A program made the translations under genes and the position numbers. A model generated the notes under the pieces. The model was not told the DNA's origin. It did not search any database and saw nothing but the letters and a program-made list of their open reading frames with translations. This document shows positions 54,784 through 63,841 of a stretch of DNA of 64,000 nucleotides, piece by piece (position 1 is the stretch's first letter; each line of letters opens with the position of its first letter). This DNA comes from Pseudomonadota bacterium (GTDB lineage: Bacteria > Pseudomonadota > Alphaproteobacteria > Acetobacterales > Acetobacteraceae), in NCBI GenBank assembly GCA_018240405.1, contig JAFEFW010000643.1:1-64000 (forward strand), in the 5' to 3' direction.

Positions 54784-54882
54784 GACAGATCCACTGAATG
54801 TGGCAGAATGATAAAGTATGACATCCGGCCACACCCGTCAACCACTCTGTCGACACCGCTCTGTCACACCTATGCGCAACAA

Positions 54883-57564
54883 CTACGTTGTGCGATCGCC
54901 TCCGCCCTCCCCATCCGGCATGTCCATCTGCGTCGGATCGCCGCCCAGCCGCCCGTGCAGCAGCAGCGCGATCAGCCCGGTCCAGCCCGTCTGGTGCGCG
55001 GCACCCAATCCCTCGCCGGTATCGCCGTGGAAATACTCGTGGAACAGCAGTCGGTCACGGAAATGCGGATCGGCCTGCACAAAATCGCTCCGCCCCATCG
55101 CCGGCCGGCGTCCGTTGGCGTCTCGCAGGAAGAGCCGCGTCAGGCGCATCGTCAGTTCCTCGGCAATCTGCTTCAGGCTTCGGGTCTGGCCGGAGCCAAC
55201 CGGAAACTCGACCTGGAAGTCATCGCCGTAGTAAAAATGAAAGCCATACAATGCCTCAATGAACATGACATTCACCGGCATCCAGATCGGCCCCCGCCAG
55301 TTGGAGTTTCCGCCGAAGGCCCGGCTGTTGCTTTCACCCGGGACGTAGCCAACACTGAAGCGCTGACCGTCAAGTTCCAGCACGAACGGCTTGTCCTTGT
55401 GCACGCGCGACACGCTGCGCACACCGTATTCAGACAGGAACGCCGCCTCATCCAGCATGCGCCGCAATAGCATTTTGGTTCGGTGGCCGCGTAGCAGTGA
55501 CAGCAGACGGCGGGCGCCCTGGCCCGGAACGTCCCAATGGGACACCAGGGCGGCAAGGTCGGGACGATGCTCCAGCACCCAGTTCAGCCGTGAGGCAAAA
55601 ACCGGGTTGCGGGCGATGGTTTCGGGTTCCAGCACCTCAACGGCGAACAGTGGGAACAAGCCCACGATGGAGAATAGTTTCAGCGGGATTGACGCGCCAT
55701 CCGGTCGGCGCAGCACGTTGAAGTAAAACTGCTCGTCTTCATCCCACAACCCGCGCTTGCCGCTTTGCCGCGTCATGACATCGGCGATGGCCAGGAAATG
55801 CTCAAAGAACTTGGTCGCTGTCGACTGGTGCACCGGGTTGCGGGTGGCGAGTTCCAGCGCGATGCGCATCATGTTGAGCGCGTACATCGCCATCCACGAC
55901 GTGCCGTCCGACTGGTCGATGATGCCCGCCACCGGCAGGTGCTGGGAACGGTCGAACACCTCGATATTGTCGAGGCCGAGGAAGCCGCCCTGGAAAACGT
56001 TACGGCCCTCGACATCCTGGCGGTTCACCCAACCGGTGAAATTGATCAGCAGCTTGAGAAAAACCTCTTCCAGGAAGGCGAAGTCCGGCTTGCCGGTCAG
56101 CGCCGCGTCCATGCGGAAGACCCGCCACGCCGCCCAGGCATGCACCGGCGGATTGACCTGGTCGAACGACCATTCATAGGCCGGCAGCGAGCCGTTCGGG
56201 TGCATGTACCATTCATGCGTCAGCAGCAGTAGTTGCTGTTTGGCGAACTCCGGGTCGATCAGCGCGAAGGTCACCGCGTGGAAAGCAAGGTCCCAGGCGG
56301 CGTACCAGGGATATTCCCAGGTGTCGGGCATCGACAGGATTTCGCGGTTGTTCAGGTGGCGCCAGTCGCCGTTGCGGATTTTCTCGCGCCCCGGTGGCGG
56401 CGGCGGTTGCAGCGGATCGCCGTCCAGCCAACGCCTTATGTCGAAGCGATAGAACATCTTCGACCAAAGCATCCCCGCCAGCGCTTGGCGCTGTACCAGG
56501 CGGGCGTCCGGATCGGCGATATTCCGCTGCAGGGCCCCATAGAACTCGTTGGCCTCGGCAATGCGCGTGGCGAACACCGCGTCATGATCGGCGAACGGGT
56601 CGCCGGTGCGCTCCGCCGGACGCCAACGCAGGCGGATGATGCGTTGACCGCCTGGCGGCAGGGTCAGTTTCACCTGGGCAGAGACCTTGGTGCCGAACTC
56701 ACGCTCAATGGCGTCGGCGTTGCCGTTCACCACAAAGTCGTTGATGCCGTCCTTGAACGGGCCCTTGCTGTCGGAACCAAACAGTCTCTTGGTATTTGTC
56801 TCGTTGTTGCAGAACAGCCAGGGCGCCTGCACGTCGATGTCGAGTCGCCGCGTGCTCATGCGGTTGTGCAGAGCGCTAATGCCGTGCCCGTCGAGCTGCA
56901 GTTCGGGAATTGGAATGCCCGGCCGCCAGTCCCAGGTGTTGCGCGCCCACAGCGTCGGCAGCACCTGCAGGTCGGCGGCATCAGGGCCGCGATTATCGAT
57001 GGTAACGCGGAGCAGAATATCTTCGGGTGCGGCCTTGGCGTATTCGATGGTGACATCAAAGTAGCGGTTGCCGTCGAAGACGCCGGTGTCGGTCAGTTCG
57101 TATTCAGGCTGATCCTGGCCGCGGCGGGCATTTTCCTCGATCAGCTTCTGGTAAGGGTATGCTGCCTGTGGATACTTGTACAGCATCCGCATATAGGAGT
57201 GGGTCGGCGTGTTATCGAGGAAGTAATAAAGCTCTTTGACGTCTTCGCCGTGGTTGCCCTGTTCGTTGGTAAGTCCAAACATCCGCTCCTTCAGGATGGG
57301 ATCACGGCCGTTCCACAGCGCGACCGACAGGCACCAGCGCAACCGATCATCGGTGAAGCCGGCGATGCCGTCCTCGCCCCAGCGGTAGGCTCTGCTGCGG
57401 GCATGATCGAAGGGAAAGTAGTTCCAGGCGTCACCATTGGCGGAGTAGTCCTCCCGCACCAGTCCCCATTCGCGTTCGGCCAGGTATGGTCCCCAGTGGA
57501 GCCAGGCGGCGCGGTCGCCGTACAGGCGCTTGCCCTCGGCGGTGTTCAGCAGGCTGGCGGGCAT
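54883..57564 (-). CDS. Glycoside hydrolase family 63-type glucosidase
   Basis: An 893-residue protein without a signal peptide, starting MPASLLNTAEGKRLYGDRAA at ATG 57564. The (alpha/alpha)6 barrel region carries PDTWEYPWYAAWDLAFHAVT, WSFDQVNPPVHAWAAWRVF and the C-terminal GNSNWRGPIWMPVNVMFIEA block, all typical of bacterial GH63 enzymes annotated as glucosidase or mannosyl-oligosaccharide glucosidase. Probably a cytoplasmic exo-glucosidase acting on an alpha-glucoside such as glucosylglycerate-type solutes; substrate uncertain. No ribosome-binding site is clear, so the start may differ. Confidence 0.85.
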   Translation of the reverse strand: MPASLLNTAEGKRLYGDRAAWLHWGPYLAEREWGLVREDYSANGDAWNYFPFDHARSRAYRWGEDGIAGFTDDRLRWCLSVALWNGRDPILKERMFGLTNEQGNHGEDVKELYYFLDNTPTHSYMRMLYKYPQAAYPYQKLIEENARRGQDQPEYELTDTGVFDGNRYFDVTIEYAKAAPEDILLRVTIDNRGPDAADLQVLPTLWARNTWDWRPGIPIPELQLDGHGISALHNRMSTRRLDIDVQAPWLFCNNETNTKRLFGSDSKGPFKDGINDFVVNGNADAIEREFGTKVSAQVKLTLPPGGQRIIRLRWRPAERTGDPFADHDAVFATRIAEANEFYGALQRNIADPDARLVQRQALAGMLWSKMFYRFDIRRWLDGDPLQPPPPPGREKIRNGDWRHLNNREILSMPDTWEYPWYAAWDLAFHAVTFALIDPEFAKQQLLLLTHEWYMHPNGSLPAYEWSFDQVNPPVHAWAAWRVFRMDAALTGKPDFAFLEEVFLKLLINFTGWVNRQDVEGRNVFQGGFLGLDNIEVFDRSQHLPVAGIIDQSDGTSWMAMYALNMMRIALELATRNPVHQSTATKFFEHFLAIADVMTRQSGKRGLWDEDEQFYFNVLRRPDGASIPLKLFSIVGLFPLFAVEVLEPETIARNPVFASRLNWVLEHRPDLAALVSHWDVPGQGARRLLSLLRGHRTKMLLRRMLDEAAFLSEYGVRSVSRVHKDKPFVLELDGQRFSVGYVPGESNSRAFGGNSNWRGPIWMPVNVMFIEALYGFHFYYGDDFQVEFPVGSGQTRSLKQIAEELTMRLTRLFLRDANGRRPAMGRSDFVQADPHFRDRLLFHEYFHGDTGEGLGAAHQTGWTGLIALLLHGRLGGDPTQMDMPDGEGGGDRTT

Positions 57565-57641
57565 GGGGTGGCCGGGGGAAAGAGGATACGGTGCTGGATT
57601 GTGGGAGGTCGTGGCGCACTCAGGCCGCTGCCGACATGCCG

Positions 57642-57742
57642 AGCGCAGGCCCGCCATCCACGCCTTGCGATGCCTCTCCAGGTGGCGAACAGCAAATCTT
57701 GCGGTAGAGGTGTGGATGGCGGGCCTGCGCCCGCCATGACGG
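57642..57742. repeat. Dispersed palindromic intergenic repeat, copy 3
   Basis: The left arm GCGCAGGCCCGCCATCCACG (from 57642) is nearly the exact reverse complement of GTGGATGGCGGGCCTGCGC at the right. The right end continues GCCCGCCATGACGG, forming the GGCGGGC-CTGC-GCCCGCC hairpin (57718-57735). The middle keeps CGCCTTGC and CTTGCGGTAGAGG as in copy 1. It lies upstream of the GH63 gene. Confidence 0.75.
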
Positions 57743-57812
57743 TGAGATGTGGACAACGCAAGGCCGGCCACAACAGTGAGATGGTGATGCCGGTCGCCCG
57801 CATCATCCCGCC

Positions 57813-58259
57813 CTACAACTGCTCGCTCTGCATGAACTCGATCACCTCGCCGTTCGGGCCGGTGACGAAGGCGATGCAGACCTCAACCAGCGGATCCGGG
57901 CCGAGTTGCCGCGTCACCGGCTCGACTCGTGACACGGCGCCGGCCGACAGCGCCCGCTGATACGCCGCTGGCGTATCCGCCACGCGCAGGCAGAAATGCA
58001 GCAGCGCACCTTCGGTCCGCTCCTCCTCCAGCCGTCGGCGGCGGCCTTCGGATTGCACGGTCGAGTCCGGCCCAAACACTTCGACGAACCGCCCGTCGCC
58101 AGCGTCGAGGAATGCCGCGCGATCGATACGACCAGGCACCGAAAACCGATAGTGCACCGAAAAACCCAACCCCTCTGTGTAGAAACGGATCGTCTCATCG
58201 AAATCCACGGCGCGGATGGCGACGTGATGGAAACCGGGCGGCGAGGCCGGGCTCTTCAT
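57813..58259 (-). CDS. VOC-family (glyoxalase-type) protein
   Basis: A 148-residue protein with two betaalphabetabetabeta units. The first metal His is in GFHHVAIRAVDFDETIRFY, the first Glu in DGRFVEVFGP, the second His in ALLHFCLRVADT and the last Glu in NGEVIEFMQ. These fit a VOC metal site, as in glyoxalase, dioxygenase or epimerase enzymes. GGGGAG six bases upstream favours ATG 58259 over 58265. It follows the permease gene by about 20 bases and is probably in its operon. Confidence 0.85.
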   Translation of the reverse strand: MKSPASPPGFHHVAIRAVDFDETIRFYTEGLGFSVHYRFSVPGRIDRAAFLDAGDGRFVEVFGPDSTVQSEGRRRRLEEERTEGALLHFCLRVADTPAAYQRALSAGAVSRVEPVTRQLGPDPLVEVCIAFVTGPNGEVIEFMQSEQL

Positions 58260-58280
58260 GGACATCTCCCCAACAGGTAG

Positions 58281-58949
58281 TCACCGCGGCCGCTGAGCCA
58301 GCCGCCGCTCATAATACTGCGCCAGCAGCGTGCTGGGGAACAGCAGAACGAAATAGATCAACGCGACGACGGTATAAACCTCCAGCGGCCGGTACGTATC
58401 AGCCGTAATCAGCGTGCCGTTGTAAAGCAGGTCCGGCACCGCAATGGTCGACACCAGCGACGTGTTCTTCAACTGCGTGATCGACTGGTTGACGAAGGGC
58501 GGAATCATCCGCCGCACCGCCTGCGGCAGGATCACGCGTCGCATCATTTGCCAGGGACTCAGCCCCAAGGCTCGGGCGGCGTCCCATTGGCCTTGCTCGA
58601 TGGAGATAATGCCGCCGCGGAAAATCTCGGCGTAGAACGCGCCGGTGTAGCAGGACAGCGTCATGATACCCGCCACAACCGCGGGAATCTGCACCCCCAG
58701 CAGCACCGGCAGCGCGTAGTAGAACCAGACGATCTGCACCAGCACCGGAGTGCAGCGGAACACCTCGATGAAAGCGATCAGCGGCAGGTTCAGCAGCCAC
58801 GACTTCGCCAGACGCCCGAGCCCGACCACCAGGCCGATCAGCAGCCCGATGGCGATAGTGACGCCGGTATAAGCCAGCGTGACCAGCACACCGCTCCAGA
58901 ACAGCGGCGCGTAACGCCAGAGCAGGCCGAAGTCCCACTGATAGTGCAT
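58281..58949 (-). CDS. Polar amino acid ABC transporter permease (HisM/GlnP type)
   Basis: A 222-residue permease with five helices. The N-terminal LFWSGVLVTLAYTGVTIAIG and LIAFIEVFRCTPVLVQIVWF blocks and the EAA loop ALGLSPWQMMRRVILPQAVR are typical of His/Glu/Asp-type importers. It should form a homodimer, or pair with a second permease not seen here. It lies 18 bases after the binding-protein gene; no ATPase gene follows before the VOC gene. Confidence 0.92.
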   Translation of the reverse strand: MHYQWDFGLLWRYAPLFWSGVLVTLAYTGVTIAIGLLIGLVVGLGRLAKSWLLNLPLIAFIEVFRCTPVLVQIVWFYYALPVLLGVQIPAVVAGIMTLSCYTGAFYAEIFRGGIISIEQGQWDAARALGLSPWQMMRRVILPQAVRRMIPPFVNQSITQLKNTSLVSTIAVPDLLYNGTLITADTYRPLEVYTVVALIYFVLLFPSTLLAQYYERRLAQRPR

Positions 58950-58967
58950 CCGGGCGCGGACGCGCGC

Positions 58968-59861
58968 TCAGAAGGTCAGGTTCGGCGGTAACTGGTCGCG
59001 GGTGATGCCGAACTTGGCGATGCCCTCTAGCAGCCATTCACGAATTTGGCCGGTGCCGCGGTTCATCTGGATCCAGGCGTTGATCACCTCCTTGAACCGC
59101 GTATCCGGCTCCCGCTGCACGCCTAGGCTGCTGGGCAGTGCCACGGTCGGGTCGGTCAGCAGGTAGTATGGCCCCAGCGACGGGTTCTTGCCGACCGTCG
59201 ACAGCCCGAGCAACGCGGCCTGGATGTGGGCGTCGGCACGGCCGGACTGCAATGCCAGCGTGCACTCGTCGCGCGTCTTGTAGCCAACTAGCTTCGCCTT
59301 CGGGCAGTAGCGGCGGGCGGCGGTTTCGTGCAGCGAGCCGATGTCGAAGACGATCGTCAGCTCCGGCTTGTTCAGATCATCCCAGGTCTTCGGCGCCAGG
59401 CCCTTCTTTGCCAGGCAGCCGAATGGGTGGGTGATCACCGGATCGGTGAAGCCGATCGACAGCGCGCGGACCGGCGTCGGGTTCAGCGCGAAGGCCAGGT
59501 CGACCTTGTTGGACTGCAGGTCCAGCACCGAGTTGCCGTAGGTGGACTCGACATAGGCCAATTGCGCACCGAACACCTTGGCAATGTCGTTCGCCATGGC
59601 GATCGCAGCGCCGGACCACTCGCCGGAGACAAGATCCTTCTGGAAATACGGCAGTTCACCCGGCAGCACGGCGATGCGCAGCACCTTGCTGTTGCGTACG
59701 CGGTCGAAGGTGCTTTCCGGTCCGTCGGCGGCACGGGCACCCCTGGGGCCGAGCAGCGCCAGCATTGGCAAAGATGCCACTGCGGTCAGTCCGAGGCGGC
59801 GGGACAGGCTGGTTGCCGGCCGGTCGGTCGCGGTTGACTCCACTGGTCGTCCGTCGTTCAT
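58968..59861 (-). CDS. Amino acid ABC transporter substrate-binding protein (family 3)
   Basis: A 297-residue exported protein. The twin-Arg-containing signal peptide (SLSRRLGLTAVASLPMLALL) is cleaved near GARAA (residue 45). The mature part shows the SBP_bac_3 pattern: VLRIAVLPGELPYFQKD, AIAMANDIAKVFGAQLAYVE and DLQSNKVDLAFALNPTPVRA. It captures a polar amino acid or organic acid for the permease encoded 18 bases downstream. It is first in the SBP-permease-VOC unit. Confidence 0.92.
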   Translation of the reverse strand: MNDGRPVESTATDRPATSLSRRLGLTAVASLPMLALLGPRGARAADGPESTFDRVRNSKVLRIAVLPGELPYFQKDLVSGEWSGAAIAMANDIAKVFGAQLAYVESTYGNSVLDLQSNKVDLAFALNPTPVRALSIGFTDPVITHPFGCLAKKGLAPKTWDDLNKPELTIVFDIGSLHETAARRYCPKAKLVGYKTRDECTLALQSGRADAHIQAALLGLSTVGKNPSLGPYYLLTDPTVALPSSLGVQREPDTRFKEVINAWIQMNRGTGQIREWLLEGIAKFGITRDQLPPNLTF

Positions 59862-60142
59862 GCGCGGCCCCTCTTGTCGTCCGGAAACGTGTCGCTTCGC
59901 AATTTATGCATGTTCCTGGCCACTCGCCCAGCGGCATATTGCGGCGCAGCGGACGGCGCGCCGGAGCCCGGTTCACGCGCTTTCCAGGTGACGCGGCGGC
60001 CCGCCCCGGTCAGGCTCACCCGCCGCGCTGCGGTTCCGCCCGCCGCGTCCCTGGTCAGACACGCCCTGAAATGTTCGCATGATTCCGCCCGAATCGGGCG
60101 CAAGCCTTATGCAGAGCCGTCCGAGATGGCAGGAGAGACGCG

Positions 60143-61039
60143 ATGAAGAGACCTCTGGCGATCGCCGCTGTGGCCCTGCTGCTGGCGCCGCCGCTGGCCG
60201 GCTGCAGCGGACCGCCCGCCCAAGGCGAGCAGCAGACGCTGGTCGACCGATCGGCCCTGACGACGCAGGAACTGCTGACGCAGCCCGTCACCAACGGCCC
60301 GAAGGATTTCCTGCAGCGCGCCAAGGGCGTGATGATCTGCCCACGCATCTTCAAGGCCGGGTTTTTCTTCGGCGGCGAGGGCGGCATGTGCGTGCTGCTC
60401 GGCCGCGGCGGCAACAACACCTGGTCCTATCCCGCCTTCTACAGCATCGGCAGCGCCAGCTTCGGACTGCAGATCGGCATCCAGGACAGCCAGTTGCTGA
60501 TGCTGATCATGACCGAGAAGGGTCTGAACGCGGTTATGGACAGCCAGTTGAAGCTGGGCGGTTCCGCCTCGATCGCGGTAGCGACGCTGGGGGCTGGCAT
60601 CCAGGGCTCGACCACCACGGCAATCGGCGCCGATATCCTGGCGTTCTCCGAGGCGCGCGGCCTGTATGGCGGCCTCTCGGTGGAGGGCAGCGTGATGACG
60701 ACGCAGACGAGTTGGAACCAGTCGTATTACGGCCAGCCCTTCGCCGCCCGGCAGATCGTAATGCAGATGCAGGGATCCAATCCTGGCGCCGATCCGCTGC
60801 GCGACCTGCTGACACGGTTTGGGTCTGGCGCCCCGGCGCCCGGTGTTGCCAGCGGTCCGCCGCCGGTGCCGCCCGGCTATGCGCCGGCCGCGCCGGCCGG
60901 TGGTGCGCCGCCGGGCGGGTACGCACCGGCCTATCCGCAGCAGGGCCAGGCACCGGCGGGGGGACCGACCTATCTGACGCCGCCAGCGAGCGCCGGGCGG
61001 GGTCCGGTGCAGGAGCAGAGCCTGGCGCCGCCGCGGTAG
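60143..61039 (+). CDS. SYLF-domain (YSC84-like) lipoprotein
   Basis: A 298-residue protein with a lipobox (LAPPLAGCSG, Cys22). The SYLF lipid-binding domain covers about 55-215: LQRAKGVMICPRIFKAGFFF, GSASFGLQIGIQDSQLLMLI and VEGSVMTTQTSWNQSYYGQP. The tail is a Pro/Gly/Ala-rich low-complexity region. It should be an envelope lipoprotein that binds phospholipids or phosphoinositide-like lipids. AGGAGAG precedes the ATG. It is divergent from the binding-protein gene. Confidence 0.9.
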   Translation: MKRPLAIAAVALLLAPPLAGCSGPPAQGEQQTLVDRSALTTQELLTQPVTNGPKDFLQRAKGVMICPRIFKAGFFFGGEGGMCVLLGRGGNNTWSYPAFYSIGSASFGLQIGIQDSQLLMLIMTEKGLNAVMDSQLKLGGSASIAVATLGAGIQGSTTTAIGADILAFSEARGLYGGLSVEGSVMTTQTSWNQSYYGQPFAARQIVMQMQGSNPGADPLRDLLTRFGSGAPAPGVASGPPPVPPGYAPAAPAGGAPPGGYAPAYPQQGQAPAGGPTYLTPPASAGRGPVQEQSLAPPR

Positions 61040-61200
61040 GGGAGGCCTCGAGGGCCCGAACCTGAGGTTGATCGCGGGTGCGATCATGGTGCTGTTGCCA
61101 GCGCATCTTCTACTGCTTGTTTTGCGCGGGCGGCGCCTGGGTCGTCCGCTACCTCCAGCCTCGGGTTTGAACCCCAGCGCTTTGCGACTACGTTCACCCC

Positions 61201-61680
61201 ATGTCCCGCCCCCAACCCTTCTGGAAGACCAAGCGCCTGGAGCACATGACCCCCGACGAATGGGAGTCGCTGTGCGACGGCTGCGGCCGCTGCTGCCTGC
61301 ACAAACTGCGTGATGAGCGGACCGACGAACTCTCCTTCACCAACGTCGCCTGCCGCATGCTCGACCTCGATTCCTGCCAGTGCCGCGACTACCCGCGCCG
61401 CCGCCGCTGGGTCCCGGATTGCGTCAGCCTGACGCCCGAGGCGCTGAAGACCATCGACTGGCTGCCGCCCTCCTGCGCCTACCGCCTGGTGCAGGAGGGC
61501 AAGAGCCTGTTCTGGTGGCACCCGCTGGTCTCCGGCGACCCCGACACGGTGCACCAGGCTGGCGTATCCGTGCGCGGCCGTGCCATTACTGAGCGACAGG
61601 CCGGCCCGCTGGAGCACCATGTGTGCGACTGGCCGGGCAAGATGCCGAAGACCAAGCGCCCGAGCGAGCGAGGAGACTGA
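61201..61680 (+). CDS. YcgN-family cysteine-cluster protein
   Basis: A 159-residue protein of the UPF0260/YkgJ-like Cys-cluster group. The motif [12 protein letters not shown] (from residue 26), then C at [20 protein letters not shown] and PDCVSL, gives the usual 8-Cys pattern that may bind iron or zinc; a final C lies in [10 protein letters not shown]. No enzymatic role is known. It starts three bases upstream of, and is coupled to, the DapA-family gene (gap 3 bases). Confidence 0.9.
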   Translation: MSRPQPFWKTKRLEHMTPDEWESLCDGCGRCCLHKLRDERTDELSFTNVACRMLDLDSCQCRDYPRRRRWVPDCVSLTPEALKTIDWLPPSCAYRLVQEGKSLFWWHPLVSGDPDTVHQAGVSVRGRAITERQAGPLEHHVCDWPGKMPKTKRPSERGD

Positions 61681-61683
61681 GCG

Positions 61684-62604
61684 ATGCTGAAGAACGCGCT
61701 GTATGGCGGCGTGAATGCCGCCGTGCTGACCCCGATGAACGCCGACCTGTCGGTGGACCTCGACCGCATGGCCGCGCATTGCCGCTGGCTGCTGGCGAAT
61801 GGCTGCAACGGCCTGGGCGTGATGGGCACCACCGGCGAGGCGAACAGCCTGGGCCTGCAGGAGCGCATGAACGTGCTGGAGGGCCTGATCGCCCGTGGCA
61901 TTCCGGCGGCGAAAATGATGCCTGGCACCGGCGTCGCCAATCTGGTGGACACGGTGATTCTGACGAAGCACGCCGAGTCCGTCGGCTGCCCCGGCGCGCT
62001 ACTGCTGCCGCCGTTCTACTACAAGAACCCTTCGGATGACGGGCTGCTAGCGTATTTCAATGAGGTGATCCAGCGGGTCGGCGGCTCGATCAAGGTCTAC
62101 CTGTACAACTTCCCGCAGCAATCGGCGGTGCCGTTCAGCGTGGCGTTCCTGGAACGGCTGCTCAAGGCGAACCCCGGCAAGGTGCAGGGCATCAAGGACA
62201 GCAGCGGCAGCTATGAAAACGGTCTTGGCTACGTCGAGGCCTTCGCCAAGGACGGGTTCGAGGTCTATGCCGGCGACGACACGCTGCTGAAGCCGCTGCT
62301 GGAAAAGGGCTCCGCCGGCTGCATCACCGCGGCGTCGAACGTGAACTGCGCGGTTGGAGCTCAGGTCTATGCCGGATGGAACACCGGCGCCGGCGCGTCA
62401 GCGCATGAGGTGCTGGCGGCGACGCGCAAGGCGGTGATTTCGGTGCCGCTGATCTCCGGCCTCAAGGCGCTGGTCGCTCGGAACACCGGCGACGCGCGGT
62501 GGGAGACGATCCGCCCGCCACACATGAAACTGACCGAGGCGCAGAAAGCGGCGCTGTTCAGCGCGTTCGACGCCTGCGGTTGCGCACTGGCGAAGGCGGC
62601 GTAG
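61684..62604 (+). CDS. Dihydrodipicolinate synthase/N-acetylneuraminate lyase family protein
   Basis: A 306-residue TIM-barrel aldolase. TTGEANSLGLQERM is the phosphate/carboxylate-binding loop, LYNFP carries the catalytic Tyr and VQGIKDSSG the Schiff-base Lys. The Glu in TTGEANSL at the sequence usually TTGE-(S/F) is typical of catabolic members such as KDG, KDX or sialate lyases rather than DapA itself. It cleaves a 2-keto acid or its aldol in the cytoplasm. It is co-transcribed with the Cys-cluster gene. Confidence 0.88.
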   Translation: MLKNALYGGVNAAVLTPMNADLSVDLDRMAAHCRWLLANGCNGLGVMGTTGEANSLGLQERMNVLEGLIARGIPAAKMMPGTGVANLVDTVILTKHAESVGCPGALLLPPFYYKNPSDDGLLAYFNEVIQRVGGSIKVYLYNFPQQSAVPFSVAFLERLLKANPGKVQGIKDSSGSYENGLGYVEAFAKDGFEVYAGDDTLLKPLLEKGSAGCITAASNVNCAVGAQVYAGWNTGAGASAHEVLAATRKAVISVPLISGLKALVARNTGDARWETIRPPHMKLTEAQKAALFSAFDACGCALAKAA

Positions 62605-62625
62605 CGCGACAGTTCGTTTGTTGGT

Positions 62626-62656
62626 GGTCATGGCAGGCGAAGGCCCGCCATGACGG
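62626..62656. repeat. Dispersed palindromic intergenic repeat, half copy
   Basis: GGTCATGGCAGGC-GAAG-GCCCGCCATGACGG is a hairpin arm nearly identical to the arms of the longer repeats at 20773, 47845 and 57642. The opposite arm and spacer are not found here. It lies between the DapA-family gene and the SDR gene. Confidence 0.65.
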
Positions 62657-62701
62657 TGGAGCGTCTACGCCCGCCCGATGCGAACGGGACTGTCCCTAGC
62701 C

Positions 62702-63628
62702 TTACGCCTCCTCCGGCGGAGACGCATTCGGAATGCCTGCCATCAGCGACGCCGGAATCGTCTCAACCAATTCATCGACGGTGAACATGCCGTCATCGGT
62801 GTACTTGTAGATCGACTTTGCTTCCTCGCCATACCGGTAGGTATGGATCAACGACCGTTCCGCGTGGAACAACTGGCCATTGACGTCGCGCGATGCCTCG
62901 GAGCAGAGATAGGCCACCATTGGCGCCACATACTCCGGACCAGGCATCGCCATCCGCGAGTCATATTGCGCCTGCGTCAGAAGCCCGCGTTCCAGCCGCC
63001 GCTTCCACCCGGCGATCACCGCGTCATTGACCGTCATGCGCGTCGCCGCCATCGGGCACATGGCGTTAGCCGTGATGCCGTAACGACCGGCCTCGTTGGC
63101 GATCGTACGCGTCAGGCCGATGATGCCCGCCTTGGCCGCTGCATAGTTACACTGGCCAACCGAACCCTTGAACGCGTCGGACGAGAAATTCACGATCCGG
63201 CCGTAGCGGGCGCCACGCATCACCTTCACCGCGTGGTGGCACATGTTCCAGTGCCCTTTCAGATGCACCGAAATGACCTGGTCGAAATCCTCCTCGGTCA
63301 TGTTCCAGATCATGCGCTCACGCAACATGCCGGCGACGTTGACCACGAAATCAATCCGCCCATAGGTGTCCATGCACTGTGCGACCATGCGCCCGGCGCT
63401 GGCATAGTCGGCGACTGAGGAATAGTTCGCCGTCGCCCGGCCCTGGAAACTGGTGATCTCGTCGACCACAGTATCCGCCGGCTTCTCTTCGGTTGCTTCA
63501 CCACCGCGCCCGAATCCCGGGTCGTTGACAATGACGCTGGCGCCTTCCTTGGCCAGCAGCAAGGCCACCGCGCGGCCGATACCACGGCCGGCGCCCGTGA
63601 CGATACCGGCCCGTCCTGCAAGGTTCAT
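62702..63628 (-). CDS. SDR-family dehydrogenase
   Basis: A 308-residue Rossmann-fold enzyme. The NAD(P) motif is TGAGRGIG (12-19), NVAGM, catalytic Ser in VNFSSDAFKG, and YxxxK as NYAAAKAG. The C-terminal extension (beyond about 240, with RYGEEAKSIYKYTDD) resembles hydratase/dehydrogenase-type (HSD17B4-like) SDRs that use 3-hydroxyacyl-CoA or steroid-like substrates. It reduces or oxidises a hydroxy group in the cytoplasm. It is monocistronic. Confidence 0.9.
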   Translation of the reverse strand: MNLAGRAGIVTGAGRGIGRAVALLLAKEGASVIVNDPGFGRGGEATEEKPADTVVDEITSFQGRATANYSSVADYASAGRMVAQCMDTYGRIDFVVNVAGMLRERMIWNMTEEDFDQVISVHLKGHWNMCHHAVKVMRGARYGRIVNFSSDAFKGSVGQCNYAAAKAGIIGLTRTIANEAGRYGITANAMCPMAATRMTVNDAVIAGWKRRLERGLLTQAQYDSRMAMPGPEYVAPMVAYLCSEASRDVNGQLFHAERSLIHTYRYGEEAKSIYKYTDDGMFTVDELVETIPASLMAGIPNASPPEEA

Positions 63629-63841
63629 CTCGATTCCCTCCCAAAAAGCTCTTTCGTTAGCGTCAACGGCTACAACTTCCTATACGCCAGGCCAGCCGGG
63701 AAGGCCACTTCAGGGGAGCCAGCGCTTCCGGCATCGCCCGTCTCACACATCCGCATCACCGGCCCGCCCTCGCCGAATGCTGGTTGCCGCCCGGTCGGAC
63801 ATTCGCCACTCTCGCCGTCGACGACAAGACAGGACAAACCG

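Noticed and set aside
56233-57960. 575-residue plus-strand ORF
   Set aside because: It is antisense to the GH63 glucosidase, has a His/Val/Gln-rich composition typical of reverse-frame translation, and shows no domain.
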